Assembly (NCBI GenBank): GCA_947497945.1 | Contig: CANMIP010000015.1 | Span: 81,152-145,151, forward strand | Direction of reading: 5' to 3' | Length of the DNA: 64,000 bases | Source: an uncultured Tropicimonas sp. | Lineage (GTDB): Bacteria; Pseudomonadota; Alphaproteobacteria; Rhodobacterales; Rhodobacteraceae | Shown here: one piece after another, positions 61,986-64,000 of the stretch | Position numbering within the stretch: position 1 is the stretch's first letter | Layout: each line of letters opens with the position of its first letter | Notes under the pieces: model-generated | What the model saw: only the letters and a program-made list of their open reading frames with translations | Database searches by the model: none | What the model was told of the DNA's origin: nothing | Made by a program: the position numbers and the translations under genes

Positions 61986-62402
61986 CTAGTCGTCCAGGTT
62001 GTTGCTGGCCGGATAGGAGCCGTCCTCGTTCGGCAGGGTGCCGTATTGTTTCATCTTCGCGAGATGTTCGGGCCGGTGCGGCGCGAAGATATCGATCGCC
62101 TTCATGCCGGTTTCCGACTTGCCGCCATGGGGAACGTTTGACGGGTGAACCGCCACGTCGCCGGCCTTCATCGGAAAGATCTTGCCGTCGATCTCATGCT
62201 CTTCGGTGCCTTCCGTCATGATCATGATCTGCTCACATTCATGCTGGTGGATCGGGAACATCGCGCCCGGCGGGTTCTCGATGAAGCTGACCATGAGATT
62301 GTCGCCAAGCAGGAACCGGGTGCTGATCCCCTGGTCCTCGACGATCGGCGTCAGGGGCAGATCCTTGATCGTGTAAACATATTGCTTTCGTTCAGTCGCC
62401 AT
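61986..62402 (-). CDS. Cupin protein, KdgF-like
   Basis: A 138-residue single-domain cupin. FPIHQHECEQIMIMTEGTEE and AGDVAVHPSNVPHGGKS give the two His-type metal motifs (HxH..E and the late H). This resembles KdgF, which linearises 4,5-unsaturated uronates. The ATG 62402 is preferred because GGGAGACAG lies just ahead; ATG 62432 lacks a site. First gene of the operon with DctP, DctM, DctQ and an SDR. Confidence 0.78.
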   Translation of the reverse strand: MATERKQYVYTIKDLPLTPIVEDQGISTRFLLGDNLMVSFIENPPGAMFPIHQHECEQIMIMTEGTEEHEIDGKIFPMKAGDVAVHPSNVPHGGKSETGMKAIDIFAPHRPEHLAKMKQYGTLPNEDGSYPASNNLDD

Positions 62403-62791
62403 TTCTGTCTCCCGGAGCACGGTTGCGTTCATTCATCAGTCAACCCCAACGTTCAGAAATAAATTTAATCCGTCAAGTATGAAATCACCAACCAAAGACA
62501 GCGCCCTCCGCCACACCTGGGTATTTTTGATCATTTACAGCTATTTAAATCGATTTCATTTTCGAAAATTTTCACGCAGCAAGAAGCACGCCCGACCTGG
62601 CAGGCAGCCGGATCAGAGCCCGGGCGCAAACAGATCGGTCGAATTTTTATATATGAACTCAATTGATTCCTGCTTCCCCGCCATTGCGGGAAGAGGTCTC
62701 CGGCGAGGTCACTCGGGGATGGAGAGGATGCAGACAGCACGGGTGGCCGCCGCCAGCTGGCGCGGCCCTGCGACTTCCGACGGGAAGACGC
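62403..62791. other. Promoter region between IclR regulator and cupin operon
   Basis: 389 bases without a gene. The middle (about 62520-62590) is strikingly AT-rich and holds the palindrome at 62558-62569. The TRAP operon promoter must lie here. The IclR gene ends at the far side on the same strand. Confidence 0.5.
62558..62569. promoter_or_regulatory. AT-rich palindrome, candidate IclR operator
   Basis: ATTTTCGAAAAT is a perfect 12-base palindrome; the overlapping GAAAATTTTC (62564-62573) is another. They lie in the AT-rich block about 155 bases upstream of the cupin start. KdgR-type IclR sites have similar TTTC/GAAA halves, but the match is loose. Confidence 0.4.
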
Positions 62792-63577
62792 TTACCGCGC
62801 GTCGGGGCAGACGCCGCCAATCGCGTCGATGAGACGCTTCGCGGTTGCGCCAACCGCCTTGCGGGAATCCTCGAAACTGACAACCTGGTGGTGCAGGCTG
62901 TCCGAATTCAGGGTCAGGAAGGGCATGGTCAGAACCGCCTCGACCTTCCGCTTCGAGTTGAAGATCGGGTAGGTGATGTTGGTCACGCCGCTGATCTGCG
63001 GGCTGGCGCCGACGAAATACCCCTGCCTGCGGATCTTCTCCAGCTGGCTCAGGGCCATCTGCTTCTGTTCGGTCGATGCGTTGGACATCTCGAGGATCGC
63101 GTCAGCCTGCGCCTTGGTCTGGAAGGCGAGATAGGCCAGCCCGGAGCCCGAGCCATGCACATCGATCCGGGCGCTCAACCGGATCGTGAAGCCCATCTTG
63201 TAGGGGCTGTCCTGCTGGGCGACCACCACCATCATCGCATCATGGTACACCGCGAGATGGCAGGCCTGTTGCGTCTTGTCGGCAAGCTCGTGCAGCTCCG
63301 TGCTGGCCGCGCCCAGCAGCCGTTCCAGCGGCGGATGCCGGTTCGAAAGCTCAAAGGTCTTGAGGGTCAGGCGAAACTTCCCCGTCTCCTCGTCGGCCGC
63401 GATGAAACCGCGCTCTTCGAGAACGTATAGCATCCGAAACAGCTCGTTGACCGAAAGGCCGAGCTTCTCGGAGATCTCCTTCTTGGAGAGCGCCTCGTCC
63501 TGCTCGCTTAACAGCTCAACAACATCCAGGCCCCTCTCAAGGGCCGGCGCTCTGTATTTTCCGCTCGTTTCGCTCAT
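62792..63577 (-). CDS. IclR-family transcriptional regulator
   Basis: A 261-residue protein with an N-terminal winged helix (ALERGLDVVELLSEQDEALS, KKEISEKLGLSVNELFRMLY) and a C-terminal effector domain (SGSGLAYLAFQTKAQADAIL). IclR proteins often sense small acids; KdgR controls uronate genes in this family. ATG 63577 is chosen since GGAAAG precedes it. It probably controls the cupin-TRAP-SDR operon next door and perhaps the KduD-like gene upstream. Confidence 0.92.
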   Translation of the reverse strand: MSETSGKYRAPALERGLDVVELLSEQDEALSKKEISEKLGLSVNELFRMLYVLEERGFIAADEETGKFRLTLKTFELSNRHPPLERLLGAASTELHELADKTQQACHLAVYHDAMMVVVAQQDSPYKMGFTIRLSARIDVHGSGSGLAYLAFQTKAQADAILEMSNASTEQKQMALSQLEKIRRQGYFVGASPQISGVTNITYPIFNSKRKVEAVLTMPFLTLNSDSLHHQVVSFEDSRKAVGATAKRLIDAIGGVCPDAR

Positions 63578-63829
63578 CTTTCCGTCTTCGATGGTCCGCC
63601 AGGCCACGCCGTCACGGCCAGGCAGGATTTCACGTCGAACGGACCGATCTCACGATTGCTTCCTGCGCCGCAACACATTTCTGACATTGGGCGCGACCTG
63701 GCTTCGAACAAATCCGGCCTGTGCTGCTGGTGCAGCACAGCTGTGGGCCGGGCGCCTGGTCCCTGAACAGCACAGGTCTGCAAGGCCGAAGCGAAGGCGT
63801 TTGCCGCCCCCGCTCCCGCCTGGTTCGCC

Positions 63830-64000
63830 CTAGCGTCCCATCCATCCGCCATCGACGAGGAGGGTTGCGCCGTGGACGTAGTTTGCGGCGTCGGAGGCGA
63901 GGAAGACGGCGGGGCCCGCGAAATCTTCCGGCTTGCCCCAGCGGCCCGCCGGGATACGGCCCAGGATCGCAACCGAGCGATCCGGGTCGTCCTGCAGCGC
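63830..64000 (-). CDS. SDR family, KduD-like (partial)
   Basis: The C-terminal 56 codons of a short-chain dehydrogenase run off the window edge. They read [20 protein letters not shown], then [20 protein letters not shown] and GWMGR, the usual end of 2-deoxy-D-gluconate 3-dehydrogenase (KduD)/gluconate 5-dehydrogenase proteins. That supports a uronate or gluconate pathway next to the IclR gene. The start and NAD-binding part are outside the window. Confidence 0.85.
   Translation of the reverse strand, partial: ALQDDPDRSVAILGRIPAGRWGKPEDFAGPAVFLASDAANYVHGATLLVDGGWMGR

Overview
The window is high-GC DNA whose gene content suggests a free-living alphaproteobacterium of the Rhodobacterales type. 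The evidence is content-based: several periplasmic-binding-protein transporters (one TAXI-TRAP, two DctPQM TRAP, one TctABC, one sugar ABC), an alphaproteobacterial-type ribbon-helix-helix protein, GMC/Tat/cytochrome oxidation genes, and a MoxR/Bat operon. No 16S rRNA is present, so this placement is inference.

Layout. (1) 1-7.5 kb: the last codons of a membrane protein, then a TAXI-TRAP transporter, a cupin, malonyl-CoA decarboxylase and a CitA/CitB-like two-component system, with a palindrome at 88-118 in front of the operon. This looks like a malonate (or related dicarboxylate) uptake and use unit. (2) 7.8-16.1 kb: a GYD protein, a fatty acid desaturase, a DctPQM TRAP operon, and a secreted DUF1566 protein followed by a ferric-reductase-like flavoprotein. 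(3) 16.3-22.7 kb: a minus-strand sugar ABC transporter (binding protein, an ATPase with an unusual C-terminal extension, permease) plus an SMP-30/gluconolactonase-like enzyme, and a TauE/SafE exporter. (4) 22.7-25.1 kb: tRNA-Ser(GCU) and a graveyard of broken IS3 transposase, helicase and penicillin-acylase pieces. (5) 25.2-31.7 kb: a phosphate/polyphosphate island holding a Na/Pi cotransporter, a decayed second copy, PPK2, a PiT transporter and two lysine-rich small proteins.

(6) 32.4-44.1 kb: a regulator-like RHH protein and a VOC protein, then a redox block. Its plus-strand part has a Tat-exported small subunit, a GMC flavoprotein, a PQQ-sugar-dehydrogenase-fold protein and a cytochrome c. 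Its minus-strand part has a pentaheme cytochrome, a nonaheme cytochrome with a C-terminal membrane anchor, a cytochrome b, a haem-type membrane protein, a Tat beta-fold protein, a dienelactone hydrolase and a redoxin. (7) 44.5-54.3 kb: a membrane alpha/beta hydrolase, a YgiB/YgiC pair, and a six-gene MoxR-DUF58-DUF4381-VWA-VWA/TPR-BatD operon with overlapping start and stop codons. (8) 54.5-64 kb: a TctABC transporter ending in a good rho-independent terminator, two small unknown genes, then an operon of KdgF-like cupin, DctP-DctM-DctQ and an SDR, with an IclR regulator and the end of a KduD-like SDR upstream. The latter resembles uronate catabolism.

A recurring feature is a perfect GC-rich hairpin between the solute-binding-protein gene and the permease or ATPase genes (1088-1116, 10739-10764, 20139-20160, 60905-60929). 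Similar hairpins lie between the redox genes. They probably set the high ratio of binding protein to membrane parts.
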